From NCBI GenBank assembly GCA_937952085.1, contig CALFYQ010000337.1, positions 1-29,553 of the forward strand: a stretch of DNA of 29,553 bases, in the 5' to 3' direction. The notes beneath the pieces are model-generated. The model was not told the DNA's origin, did not search any database, and saw only the letters and a list, made by a program, of their open reading frames with translations. This DNA comes from an uncultured Paracoccaceae bacterium. GTDB lineage: Bacteria; Pseudomonadota; Alphaproteobacteria; Rhodobacterales; Rhodobacteraceae. This document shows positions 1 to 7,945 of this stretch, piece by piece (positions within the stretch are counted from its first letter, which is position 1; each line of letters begins with the position of its first letter). Position numbers and translations under genes: made by a program.

Positions 1-2
1 CG

Positions 3-464
3 TCCTCGCTCGCGCTCAACACCACCGAGATCTCCTACAAGGTGGAGAACCGGCTCGGCGGCCAGATGTCGAGCGTGGTGGATTTCTTCGCCGCCGGCGC
101 CAGAGAACTGGGCGCGCCCAGCTTCACCCCGAACGCGACGCGGATGGAGTACAAGCTCGTCGAGCTTCTGAGCGAATCCCGCCCGCGGCTTCAGAAGGAG
201 TGCCAGGAGGCGGTGCGCGGCGCGCTTTCGCGCGGCTCGCTGATCCTTGTCGTCGATACGGTGTTTTTCGGCGCCGACCCGGAATCGCCGATCGACCGCG
301 CGCTCTTCGTCAGCTTCCGGCCGAAGCCGCTGACCTTCGACAACTGCCTCCCCGAGGCGCTGACCCGCGGCGAATGCACCCAGCCGAAGGCAATCACTTT
401 CGACCCGCCGACGCCCTGGGACTCGCGCCTCCGCGTCTTCCTCGGCGTGGTGGAGATCGTCTGA
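3..464 (+). CDS. C-terminal part of an unrecognised protein (5' end outside window)
   Basis: The reading frame is open from the window edge (codons in register from base 3) to a TGA at 462-464, so the gene starts upstream. About 153 residues are visible. They look soluble, with no membrane segment, mixed alpha/beta character and two cysteines (in DNC and GEC contexts). Codon use matches the neighbours, which supports a real gene. An internal GTG at 42 lies in frame, but the frame continues upstream without a stop, so this is probably not the true start. I do not recognise a family. It points towards the convergent erpA gene with only 34 bases between the two stops. Confidence 0.6.
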   Translation, partial: SSLALNTTEISYKVENRLGGQMSSVVDFFAAGARELGAPSFTPNATRMEYKLVELLSESRPRLQKECQEAVRGALSRGSLILVVDTVFFGADPESPIDRALFVSFRPKPLTFDNCLPEALTRGECTQPKAITFDPPTPWDSRLRVFLGVVEIV

Positions 465-498
465 AGATGAGGGTCGCGCCCGCCCCGGCGGGCGCGGC

Positions 499-834
499 TC
501 AGATCGAGAAGCTCGTGCCGCAGCCGCAGGAGCTTGTCGCGTTCGGGTTCTCGATGGCGAAGCGCGAGCCCACGATCTCCCGCTTGTAGTCGATCTTCGA
601 GCCGGAAAGGAACGGCAGCGACACCGGGTCGATCAGCACCTTGGCCTCGCCCGCCTCCACCACCATGTCGTCATCCGCCGGCGCGTCCTCCAGCGTGAAC
701 TGGTAGGAGAAGCCGGAGCAGCCGCCGCCGAGCACAGCGACGCGAAGGTGCTTCTTCGCCCCCTCCGCCTTCGCGATGTCGGCGAGGCGGCGCGCGACGC
801 TTTCCGTCGCAGTGATCGGGAGCTGGAGATCCAT
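499..834 (-). CDS. erpA: Iron-sulfur cluster insertion protein, HesB/IscA/ErpA family
   Basis: This is a 111-residue A-type Fe-S carrier that hands assembled clusters to apoproteins in the cytoplasm. The three family cysteines are present: one in GGGCSGFSY near residue 39 and two in the C-terminal SSCGCG motif. Length and the final aromatic/hydrophobic tail are typical of the family. The ATG start leaves a 29-base leader from a good predicted promoter. It is divergent from dgt, an arrangement I recall as common in Rhodobacterales. ErpA and IscA/SufA are hard to tell apart by eye. The absence of isc/suf genes nearby and the stand-alone location favour ErpA. Confidence 0.9.
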   Translation of the reverse strand: MDLQLPITATESVARRLADIAKAEGAKKHLRVAVLGGGCSGFSYQFTLEDAPADDDMVVEAGEAKVLIDPVSLPFLSGSKIDYKREIVGSRFAIENPNATSSCGCGTSFSI

Positions 835-869
835 GGCGCTTTTCCGGGCCGGGTTTCGCGTGTAACGCC

Positions 870-898
870 AAGATATGGGCCGAACCCGTCAGGAACAA
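870..898 (-). promoter_or_regulatory. Predicted sigma-70-type promoter of erpA
   Basis: Read on the minus strand there is a -35 box TTGTTC (893-898), a 17-base spacer and a -10 box TATCTT (870-875). This places transcription start near 863, about 29 bases before the erpA ATG at 834. The boxes stand out from the GC-rich surroundings. Prediction by eye only. Confidence 0.5.
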
Positions 899-930
899 GT
901 GAAGCGCCGCCGGGCGCCCGGAAGCGCGCG

Positions 931-2115
931 ATGAACCGCCCGCCCCTCGCCCCTTTCGCCACCGACTGGAGCCGGAGCCGCGGCCGCCGCGTCGCCGAAC
1001 CCGGCAGCGCCCACCGCACCCCGTTCCAGCGCGACCGGGACCGGATCATCCATTCCGCCGCCTTCCGCCGGCTGAAGCACAAGACCCAGGTTTTCGTCGA
1101 GCATGAGGGGGACCATTACCGCACCCGCCTCACCCATTCGCTCGAGGTCGCGCAGATCGCCCGCACCGTGGCACGCACCCTCGGCGCCGACGAGGATCTC
1201 GCCGAGGCCGTCGCCCTGGCCCACGATCTCGGCCACACCCCGTTCGGCCATACCGGGGAGGACGCGCTGGCCGAGGTCATGGCCCCTTATGGCGGGTTCG
1301 ACCACAACGCCCAGGCGCTACGCATCGTCACAGCGCTCGAGCACCGATACGCCGCCTTCGACGGGCTGAACCTCTCCTGGGAGACGCTGGAAGGCATCGC
1401 CAAGCACAACGGCCCGCTCCTCTCCGGCCCCGAGGCCCCGACGCTTGGTCTCCCGCCCGCCCTCGCCGAGGCCGACGCCGCGCTCGGGCTCGAACTCTGG
1501 ACCCATGCCGGGCTCGAGGCGCAGATCGCCGCGCTCTCCGACGACATCGCCTACAACGTTCACGATCTCGACGACGGGCTCCGCGCCGGGCTCTTCTCGC
1601 TCGACGATCTCGCGGCCCTGCCGCTCGTCGGCCCCGCCATCGCCGAGGTGGAGGCAAACTGGCCCGGCCTCGAGGCGCCGCGCGTCTCCGGCGAGGCGTT
1701 CCGCCGGGTTTTCGGCGTCCTCGTCGAGGACATGCTGGAGGAGACGCGGGGCCGCCTCGCCGCCGCCCGCCCGGCCAGCGCCGCCGCGCTCCGCGCGCTC
1801 GGCAAGCCGGTCGCCGCCTTCTCCCCCGGCCTCGTCGCCGAACTGGCCGAGGTCCGCCGCTTCCTCTTCGCGCGGATGTATCGTCACCCCACCGTGCTCC
1901 GGATGCGGCGGAAGGCGGCCCGCGTCGTCGTCGAGCTTTTCGGCACGCTCCACGGGGAGCCGGCGCTTCTCCCCGACGAATGGCGCCGCGCGGCGCTCGG
2001 CGCGGCCGATGACACCGGCCGCGCCCGCGTCGTCGCCGACTACATCGCCGGGATGACCGACCGCTACGCGCTCGAGGAGCACCTGAAGCTGACCGACCCC
2101 CACGCCCGCGCCTGA
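931..2115 (+). CDS. dgt: Deoxyguanosinetriphosphate triphosphohydrolase-like protein (HD domain)
   Basis: A 394-residue HD-superfamily phosphohydrolase that cleaves dNTPs to deoxynucleoside and triphosphate, helping balance dNTP pools. The metal-binding HD signature is visible: RLTHSLEVAQ supplies the first His and AHDLGHTPFGH the His-Asp pair. The N-terminal block with TPFQRDRDRIIHS and FRRLKHKTQVF is typical of the type-2 Dgt group. The frame is open upstream to 748, but that stretch overlaps erpA and its promoter. The ATG at 931 gives the standard family N-terminus (a short lead to DWSRSRGRR), so it was chosen. It starts about 97 bases from the divergent erpA. Confidence 0.92.
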   Translation: MNRPPLAPFATDWSRSRGRRVAEPGSAHRTPFQRDRDRIIHSAAFRRLKHKTQVFVEHEGDHYRTRLTHSLEVAQIARTVARTLGADEDLAEAVALAHDLGHTPFGHTGEDALAEVMAPYGGFDHNAQALRIVTALEHRYAAFDGLNLSWETLEGIAKHNGPLLSGPEAPTLGLPPALAEADAALGLELWTHAGLEAQIAALSDDIAYNVHDLDDGLRAGLFSLDDLAALPLVGPAIAEVEANWPGLEAPRVSGEAFRRVFGVLVEDMLEETRGRLAAARPASAAALRALGKPVAAFSPGLVAELAEVRRFLFARMYRHPTVLRMRRKAARVVVELFGTLHGEPALLPDEWRRAALGAADDTGRARVVADYIAGMTDRYALEEHLKLTDPHARA

Positions 2116-2187
2116 GCCGGCCGCGTGAGGAAGATCGCTTGCGCCCGCGCCGGCGCGCCGCCATCGTCCGCCGCGCGGAGGCGATGC

Positions 2188-2847
2188 ATGGCGATTTGGG
2201 CGCGCGGGATCATGGGGATGCGCGGCGCCGTCGCCGCGGCGCTCCTCGTCGCCGGCTGCGCGCCGATCGAGCCGGAGCCGGGCGCGCCCGACATCTCCCG
2301 CCTGCAAAAGCCGCTTTCGGGCGAATACCTGCAACTCGTCTCGGTGGGCCCCCGCCTCGTCGAGATCGACGCGGCGGGGCGCCGGGTGAAGGCCGCCGCG
2401 ACGGGACGCTGCATCCCGCTCGATTCGATCCGCACCAGCCGCGCCTCGGTCTTCCTCATCCTCGCCGAATGTCCGGGCGCGGCGCCGGAGGAGGATGCCG
2501 GGCTCCTCTCGGTCTCGGTCTCGCCGGTCGGCCTGCCGATGTCCGGCCCGGCGCTGGTGCGGTTCCTCCGCTCGCCGGAGGGCCTCGCCGCGCTCGGGCA
2601 TGGCGAGGGCGCCGCGAAGCTCGTCCTCGCCGCCGACGCGCCCGAGGCGACCTACGCCGTGGTGGAGGACCGCGGCCCGCACGGGCCGTCCTTCGCCGGC
2701 CCGCTGATCGCCCGCGCCTTCACCGAGATCAACGGCCGCATGGTGGTGGCGACGCTGCTGAGCCTCCGCGATTCGCAGGACGATCCGGAGCGTCTCCGCG
2801 CCCGCCTGGCCGACCTCGTCGCGCGGCTGCGCGCCGAGAACGCATAA
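2188..2847 (+). CDS. Predicted outer-membrane or periplasmic lipoprotein of unknown function
   Basis: A 219-residue protein with a type II signal peptide: short basic start, hydrophobic stretch and a lipobox LVAGC with Cys24 as the predicted lipidated residue. The rest is soluble and rich in Ala/Leu/Arg, with two further cysteines (in TGRC and AECPG contexts) that could pair. The frame is open back to a GTG at 2125. ATG 2188 is preferred because GGAG at 2177-2180 lies seven bases upstream and the signal peptide then has normal length. It follows dgt by 72 bases on the same strand and may be co-transcribed. Family not recognised. Confidence 0.75.
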   Translation: MAIWARGIMGMRGAVAAALLVAGCAPIEPEPGAPDISRLQKPLSGEYLQLVSVGPRLVEIDAAGRRVKAAATGRCIPLDSIRTSRASVFLILAECPGAAPEEDAGLLSVSVSPVGLPMSGPALVRFLRSPEGLAALGHGEGAAKLVLAADAPEATYAVVEDRGPHGPSFAGPLIARAFTEINGRMVVATLLSLRDSQDDPERLRARLADLVARLRAENA

Positions 2848-3123
2848 GGGCCTTCAACAATCTTCGTTTGCGCCGGTCGAGCATCACGCTGAGGGCCGAG
2901 ACCGCCCCTAGATGGGCGCCCGATACGGCCGGGATAGGCCCTTTATGGCGTCGCCCCGACCTCCAGACGATCCGCTCCTGAAGACCGGGGGGCGCCCGCC
3001 CGCGGGGAGGTGCGGGCGTCACCCGGGCCCTGGAGAGGTGAGCAGCGGCGCGCCTGATCTCCTACCCTTTCGAGGCGAACCGCCGCGGCCATCGCGCTAC
3101 CCGCCGAAAGGCGGCCGCGCCGC
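2848..3123. other. 276-base convergent intergenic region with hairpins
   Basis: Gap between the lipoprotein stop and the xth stop. A GNRA-type hairpin CCGCC-GAAA-GGCGG lies at 3101-3114, ten bases beyond the xth stop, and could terminate xth transcription. A nine-base stem 2991-2999/3012-3020 with one G-T pair and a 12-base loop sits mid-gap. AAGGGCC at 2846-2852 pairs with GGCCCTT at 2937-2943. No U-tract follows any of these, and no credible gene is seen. Confidence 0.4.
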
Positions 3124-3906
3124 TCAGATGTCGAGATCGGCCCAGACCGGCGTGTGGTCCGAGGGTTTCTCCCCGTCCCGCGGCCCGCGGTCGACGCCGG
3201 AGGCGGTCAGCCGGTCCGCCGCGGCGGGCGTCAGCAGGAGATGGTCGATCCGGATGCCGTCGTCCCGCCGCCAGGCCCCGGCCTGATAATCCCAGAACGT
3301 GTAGATCCCCGGTCGCTCGTCGAAGGCGCGAATCGCGTCCGTCAGGCCGAGCGCCATCAGCCGGCGGAACGCGGCCCGGCTTTCCGGCCGGGCCAGCGCA
3401 TCCTCCCGCCAGGCTTCGGGGCGCTTCGCGTCCTCGTCCTGCGGGATGATGTTGTAGTCGCCGCCGAGCACAGCCGGCTCCTCGCTGGCGATCAGCTCCG
3501 CCGCCCGCGCCCGGAGCCGCTCCATCCAGCCGAGCTTGTAGTCGAATTTCGGCCCCGGCGCCGGGTTGCCGTTCGGAAGGTAGAGGCAACAGACCCGGAG
3601 CGCCCCCGCATCGCCCGAAACTGTCGCCTCGATCCAGCGCGCCTGCTCGTCCTCCGGGTCCCCCGGCAGGCCGCGCGCCACGTCCTCGATCGGCCGCTTC
3701 GAGAGGATGGCGACGCCGTTGAAGCCCTTCTGGCCATGCGTCTCGACATTGTAGCCGAGCGCCTCCACCGGGTCCCGCGGGAAGCCCTCGTCCACCGACT
3801 TGATCTCCTGGAGGAGCGCGACATCCGGCCGCGCCGCCTCCAGCCAGGCGAGAAGCGCGGGAAGCCGCGCCTTCACCCCGTTGATGTTGAAGCTGGCGAC
3901 GCGCAT
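3124..3906 (-). CDS. xth: Exodeoxyribonuclease III (AP endonuclease)
   Basis: A 260-residue member of the exonuclease III/APE1 fold that cleaves abasic sites and trims 3' ends in base-excision repair. Visible signatures are the N-terminal SFNINGVKAR (Asn7), LLQEIK with metal-binding Glu34, GGDYNI near 148-153 (catalytic Asp150 and Asn152) and the C-terminal SDHTPVW with catalytic His251. Length is standard. It lies four bases downstream of the rraA-like gene on the same strand, so the two are likely one transcript. This is a functional oddity rather than a known pathway link. Confidence 0.93.
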   Translation of the reverse strand: MRVASFNINGVKARLPALLAWLEAARPDVALLQEIKSVDEGFPRDPVEALGYNVETHGQKGFNGVAILSKRPIEDVARGLPGDPEDEQARWIEATVSGDAGALRVCCLYLPNGNPAPGPKFDYKLGWMERLRARAAELIASEEPAVLGGDYNIIPQDEDAKRPEAWREDALARPESRAAFRRLMALGLTDAIRAFDERPGIYTFWDYQAGAWRRDDGIRIDHLLLTPAAADRLTASGVDRGPRDGEKPSDHTPVWADLDI

Positions 3907-3910
3907 CCGC

Positions 3911-4594
3911 TCAGACGTAGCGGACGCGGTTAGAGGCCAGAAGCTCGACGATCTTCTCGCCGACGGAGAGCCCCTTCGCCACTTCCGCGTCGAGCTCCGT
4001 CTCCAGCTTCCGCACCGCCGCCAGCCGCTCGATCACCTCGTCGATCTTCTCGAAGGGCACGACGACGACGCCGTCCTGGTCCGCCACGACCATGTCGCCG
4101 GTCTCGACCACGCGCCCGCCGATCCGCGTCGGCAGGCCGATCCGCCCCGGCCCGCTGGAGACGGGCGAGGCGGGGTTCAGCCCGGCGCACCAGGCCGGCA
4201 GGCCGGCGGCGCGAAGCCCCGGAAGGTCCCGCATCGGCCCGTCGGTGACGAAGGCGGCGGCGCCCGCATTCTTCATCATGCCGCAGATGCGGTCACCCGC
4301 GGCGGCGACGCCGAGAAAGCCGTCGAAACCGTTCACCACCACGTCGCCCTTCCGGATGAAGGGGGTGGAGGCGACGAGGGCGAGGATGCCCGAAGGCTGG
4401 TTCTCCACCGTCAGCGCCGGGCCGGCGACCGCCGGCTGGTCCGCGAGGAGCGGCCGAACCCCGAGGAGAACGCCCGTCCCCCACATCGCATCGGCGACGA
4501 AGCTGGTCGGCGCGCCCTGGAAGGCGGCGATCTGCGCGTCGGTCGGTCGGCGGTCGGGCCGCTTCACCGTCAGCAGGGGCGGTTCCTCGATCAT
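3911..4594 (-). CDS. RraA family protein (HMG/CHA aldolase or RNase E regulator fold)
   Basis: A 227-residue member of the RraA/demethylmenaquinone-methyltransferase-like fold. This family includes 4-hydroxy-4-methyl-2-oxoglutarate aldolases and oxaloacetate decarboxylases as well as the RNase E inhibitor RraA. The key motif TDGPMRD (DGxxRD, substrate- and metal-binding Arg-Asp) is intact, as is the preceding GDR loop, so it is probably an enzyme. The N-terminus carries PTSFVADAM, the usual first helix. A GGAGGAG ribosome-binding site lies about six bases before the ATG. It is first gene of a pair with xth. The exact substrate cannot be told from the sequence. Confidence 0.82.
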   Translation of the reverse strand: MIEEPPLLTVKRPDRRPTDAQIAAFQGAPTSFVADAMWGTGVLLGVRPLLADQPAVAGPALTVENQPSGILALVASTPFIRKGDVVVNGFDGFLGVAAAGDRICGMMKNAGAAAFVTDGPMRDLPGLRAAGLPAWCAGLNPASPVSSGPGRIGLPTRIGGRVVETGDMVVADQDGVVVVPFEKIDEVIERLAAVRKLETELDAEVAKGLSVGEKIVELLASNRVRYV

Positions 4595-4702
4595 GTCGTC
4601 TCCTCCGGATTTTGCGCGACCTTGCGTCGGCTGCGTGCGGCTGTCCAGCGGTGGACAAGCGCGCCGCGCCGGCCCAAAGAGCCGCTAGGCGAGGAGGCGC
4701 GA

Positions 4703-5200
4703 ATGGCGAAAGTGCGGCAGGAGGCGGAGCGCCTCGTGATCGAGATCGGGCGGCCTGCGCCGATCCGCTGGCTGGTGCTCCTCGCGCTCGCCTCGCTCGC
4801 CGGGCTGACCGGGGCGATGGCGCTCGGCGCGCTCGCGCGGGAGCCGATGGCCTCGCTCGGCTTCGCGCTCGCCAGCGCCGGGCTCGTGGCGCTCCTGATC
4901 GCCGCCTTCCGCAGCCGCGCCTCCGTCCTGCGCTTCGACGGCGAGCGGCTGACCGACGACACCGGCGCCGAGCTTTGCCGGCTCGACGAGATCGTCCAGA
5001 TCGATCGCGGCTTCGTCTTCCTCAAGCCCTCGACCGGCTTTCTGGTGACGCTGAAAAGCCCCAAGCCCTTCGCCTGGGCGCCCGGCCTCTGGTGGCGGTT
5101 CGGCCGGCGGATCGGCGTCGGCGGCGCCACCTCCCGCGCCGCCGGCAAGGCGATGGCGGAGACGATCAGCCTGGAGATGGCGCGCCGAAGCGCCGGGTGA
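4703..5200 (+). CDS. Small membrane protein of unknown function, PH-like C-terminal part
   Basis: A 165-residue protein. Residues about 22-42 and 48-68 form two transmembrane helices. The C-terminal roughly 95 residues are beta-rich (FDGERLTDDTGAELCRLDEI and following), resembling in layout the small bacterial proteins with two membrane helices plus a PH-like domain. That comparison is inference only. The frame is open far upstream, but AGGAGG at 4692-4697 sits five bases before ATG 4703 and sets the start. Its last 35 bases overlap the tail of the convergent membrane-protein gene at 5166. It is divergent from the rraA-like gene. Confidence 0.7.
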   Translation: MAKVRQEAERLVIEIGRPAPIRWLVLLALASLAGLTGAMALGALAREPMASLGFALASAGLVALLIAAFRSRASVLRFDGERLTDDTGAELCRLDEIVQIDRGFVFLKPSTGFLVTLKSPKPFAWAPGLWWRFGRRIGVGGATSRAAGKAMAETISLEMARRSAG

Positions 5201-7079
5201 AGGCGACGGCGAGGCGCGGCGGCGGCCCGCCGGTCGCCAGCGCGCGGCGCATCGCCTCCACCTCCTCCGCCGCCTCGGCCGGATCGGGCGTCCAGCCGGC
5301 GATCTCCGCCGCGCTCGCCGGCTCCCCCCGCAACGGGTCGAACCGCCGCCCGTCGAGAATCCAGACCGTGCGCTGCCCGGCTTCGAGCGCGAGATTGGCC
5401 CGGCAGGCGGCCAGCGTCGCCTCGTCCGGCCGCTCCGCGTCGTCGATGGCGACGAGCGAGGCGTGCCGAACCCGCTCCCAGCCTTCGGGCGGCGCCGCGC
5501 CCGCCGCGATCCGCACCGCCCCCTCCGCCCCCGGCGCAACGTCGAGATCGACGGTCGGCGTCGCGGTCAGGTCGCGCCGCTGCGCAAGGTCCCGCCGGGC
5601 ATGGACGAGGCCGGCGCAGCGGGTGAACCGACCGGTGCGAATCGCCCGCGGCGCCCGGCGAAGGCCGAGCCGGGTGGCGAGCGTCGGATAGGTCGCCAGC
5701 GCCGCCTCGGAGACGAGCGCCCGCGCCAGCGGCGTCGCGCCCGAACCCGCGCCGGCGAAGACGAGAAGGTGGTCGAACCCCGCATCCCCCTCGCCCCGCG
5801 CGAAGACGCGGAGCGCGTCGAGCGGGTCGCTCGAAGCCTCCCAGCCGCCGCCATGCGCCGGGACATGGAGCCGGAGCCCGGCATGGATCACCGCCAGCCG
5901 GCTCGCCGCGTCGAGGCCGGCGAGGTCCAGCGCCTGCTGCCGGAAGGCCCAGTTCTTCCCGACGACGAGGAAGATGACGACGAAAACGATAAGGCCAAGA
6001 AGCTCGGAGCCCGACTCCCAGAGCGTCGTTGTCAGCACCGGCGTGCGGGACAGGACGCCCGCGCCGATCCAGGCCCCGGCGAAATAGAAAAGCGCGTCGG
6101 TCCGCGCATCCATCCGCGCATCGCCGAAATAATCCGCCTCCGACGCCGCCGATGGGCCGTAGAGCCCCGGCGGCCGGCGAGCCCGCGCCGCCCGGATCTC
6201 ATCATCTACATTCGGAAGATCGGAGCCGAACTCCTTGATCCACCAGAGCGTGCAAGCCCCCACAGCCGCCCCGATCGCCAGCGGCCAGTCGCCTTCGAGC
6301 CCGTTCCAGGTGCCTGAGATGAACCAGGCCGCGAGCAGCGTGATGGCGAAGGCCTGGATCCCCCGCTCCAGCCCTCCCATCTCCTCCGGCATCGTCTTCG
6401 ACCAGACCGTTGAGATCAGCGCATAGAGCCAGAAGATCGCCGCCAGCGCCGCCGCCACCCAGCGCCGCGCCTCCGCCTCGGCGCCGGCGCCCGAGGTGGC
6501 GATCCAGAATGCGCCGAAAAGCGCGAGCAGCGCGATGACGAGATAGCGAACGTCGCGGCAGAGCGAGAGAACCCCGGCGCCGAGCGTCAGCGTCGCCGCC
6601 GTCACGCCGAGGAGCCAGGCGTCATGCGCCGTCCCCTCGGGGCCGAGCGCGCGCGATCCCGGAACCGCCAGCGCGATCAGCGCGAAGGCGATGAAGGCGC
6701 CGCAAAAGGCTTTTCTCGCCCCCGCCGGAACCGCCCGCGACCGCGCCTCCACCGGCAGGTCCGCGACCAGAAGCCGGATCGAAGCGATGAACGGCAAGGC
6801 CACCAGAAGCGCCGCCGCCGCCGGCAGCAAGACATTGTTGCCGATACAGGCGATCTCGAACTCGCATTCGCCGGTCGCCGCCGAGGGCCGCGCGCCCCAA
6901 TCCGCCAGAAGCCGCGCCGCGCCCGACACCGTATCGACGATCCAGGCGAATAGGAGCGAAGAGCCGAGCCCGAGCGTCATGTGCCCGAGCTGGTTCGCCA
7001 TCCAGGAATAGACCCGGCTGTAGTTCGACTGGACGTCGGAATATCCGAACTCGCGGGCGAAGATCGCGGCGATCCACAT
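5166..7079 (-). CDS. Large polytopic membrane protein with soluble C-terminal domain, function unknown
   Basis: A 637-residue protein. About ten hydrophobic helices are visible, near residues 33-50, 80-103, 124-140, 154-172, 178-196, 206-226, 240-256, 264-281, 328-346 and 358-376. A soluble domain of about 260 residues follows. That domain has a strand-glycine loop LLVFAGAGSGATPL (438-451) and two later hydrophobic strands ending in acids, SLVAIDD (541-547) and TVWILDG (571-577). This is the order expected of a P-loop fold, but the canonical GK[ST] lysine is replaced by alanine (Ala448), so ATP binding is doubtful. There is no signal peptide and no recognised family. The 3' end overlaps its convergent neighbour by 35 bases. 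Confidence 0.7.
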   Translation of the reverse strand: MWIAAIFAREFGYSDVQSNYSRVYSWMANQLGHMTLGLGSSLLFAWIVDTVSGAARLLADWGARPSAATGECEFEIACIGNNVLLPAAAALLVALPFIASIRLLVADLPVEARSRAVPAGARKAFCGAFIAFALIALAVPGSRALGPEGTAHDAWLLGVTAATLTLGAGVLSLCRDVRYLVIALLALFGAFWIATSGAGAEAEARRWVAAALAAIFWLYALISTVWSKTMPEEMGGLERGIQAFAITLLAAWFISGTWNGLEGDWPLAIGAAVGACTLWWIKEFGSDLPNVDDEIRAARARRPPGLYGPSAASEADYFGDARMDARTDALFYFAGAWIGAGVLSRTPVLTTTLWESGSELLGLIVFVVIFLVVGKNWAFRQQALDLAGLDAASRLAVIHAGLRLHVPAHGGGWEASSDPLDALRVFARGEGDAGFDHLLVFAGAGSGATPLARALVSEAALATYPTLATRLGLRRAPRAIRTGRFTRCAGLVHARRDLAQRRDLTATPTVDLDVAPGAEGAVRIAAGAAPPEGWERVRHASLVAIDDAERPDEATLAACRANLALEAGQRTVWILDGRRFDPLRGEPASAAEIAGWTPDPAEAAEEVEAMRRALATGGPPPRLAVAFTRRFGAPSPG

Positions 7080-7163
7080 GCGTCCCGCTCCCGTTTGCGT
7101 CGCCCGCGGCGGCCGGGCTAGACGCTATCACCGCCCCGCGCGGCGCGAAACCCGGAGAGCCCG

Positions 7164-7934
7164 ATGCTCGACCTCGCCTATCTCGACCATCCAGCGGCCG
7201 GCTCCGAGGCGCCGCCCCTTCTCGTGCTGCACGGCGTCTTCGGCGCGGCGAAGAACTGGCGCGCCCATGCAAAGCGGATCGGCGGCGGGCGCCGCGTCCT
7301 CGCGGTCGATCTGCGCAACCACGGAGACAGCCCGTGGGACGACCGGAACGACTATCCCGCCATGGCCGAGGACGTCGCCGCGCTGATCGAGAAGGTCGGC
7401 GGCCGCGCCGCGGTGCTCGGTCATTCGATGGGCGGCAAGACGGCGATGACGCTGGCCGAGACGCGCCCCGAACTCCTTGAGCGCCTGATCGTCGCCGACA
7501 TCGCGCCCGTCGCCTACAGCCACGATCTCACCGCCGAGATCGCGGCGATGGAGGCGGTGGACCTCACCGCGCTATCCCGCCGCTCGGAGGTGGAGGCGGC
7601 GCTGGCCGAGCGGCTGGAGGATCCGGGCGTGCGCGCCTTCCTCGCCCATGGCGCGCGGCTCGACGTAACGCCGCCGCGCTGGAGCGTGAACCTCGAGGCG
7701 ATCAAGCGCTGGATGCCCGAGATCATCTCCTATCCGCAGCTTGACGGCTGCTTTGAGGGGCCGACCCTCTTTCTCCATGGCGGCGCCTCGAACTACGTCC
7801 TGCCGGCGCATCGAAGCCTCATCCTCCGCCGCTTCCCGAACGCCGAATTCGAGACGCTGGAGGGCGCCGGCCACTGGCTCCATGTCGACCGCCCGCGCGA
7901 ATTCGTCGACGCGGCGAACCGGTTTCTGGGCTGA
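7164..7934 (+). CDS. ybfF: Alpha/beta-hydrolase, YbfF-like esterase
   Basis: A 256-residue cytoplasmic alpha/beta-hydrolase resembling the acyl-CoA esterase YbfF. The oxyanion HG pair (VLHGVFGAAKNW, residues 21-32), DLRNHGDS after strand 4, the nucleophile elbow GHSMGGK with Ser88, and the C-terminal catalytic EGAGHWLHVDRP with His237 are all present. RNHG-S and the GAKNW-type loop are characteristic of YbfF rather than generic esterases. A ribosome-binding site (GGAG) precedes the ATG. The next gene starts 11 bases after the stop, so the two hydrolases form an operon. Natural substrate is not evident. Confidence 0.85.
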   Translation: MLDLAYLDHPAAGSEAPPLLVLHGVFGAAKNWRAHAKRIGGGRRVLAVDLRNHGDSPWDDRNDYPAMAEDVAALIEKVGGRAAVLGHSMGGKTAMTLAETRPELLERLIVADIAPVAYSHDLTAEIAAMEAVDLTALSRRSEVEAALAERLEDPGVRAFLAHGARLDVTPPRWSVNLEAIKRWMPEIISYPQLDGCFEGPTLFLHGGASNYVLPAHRSLILRRFPNAEFETLEGAGHWLHVDRPREFVDAANRFLG

Positions 7935-7945
7935 GGGGGGCGGAG

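Noticed and set aside
1318..2682. Long minus-strand open frame opposite dgt and the lipoprotein
   Set aside because: Antisense to dgt, which has full HD motifs. The translation shows no domain and the composition is typical of shadow frames.
3101..3114. Small structured RNA gene in the lipoprotein-xth gap
   Set aside because: The GNRA-capped five-base-pair stem is adequately explained as an xth terminator. No promoter or further conserved-looking fold was seen.
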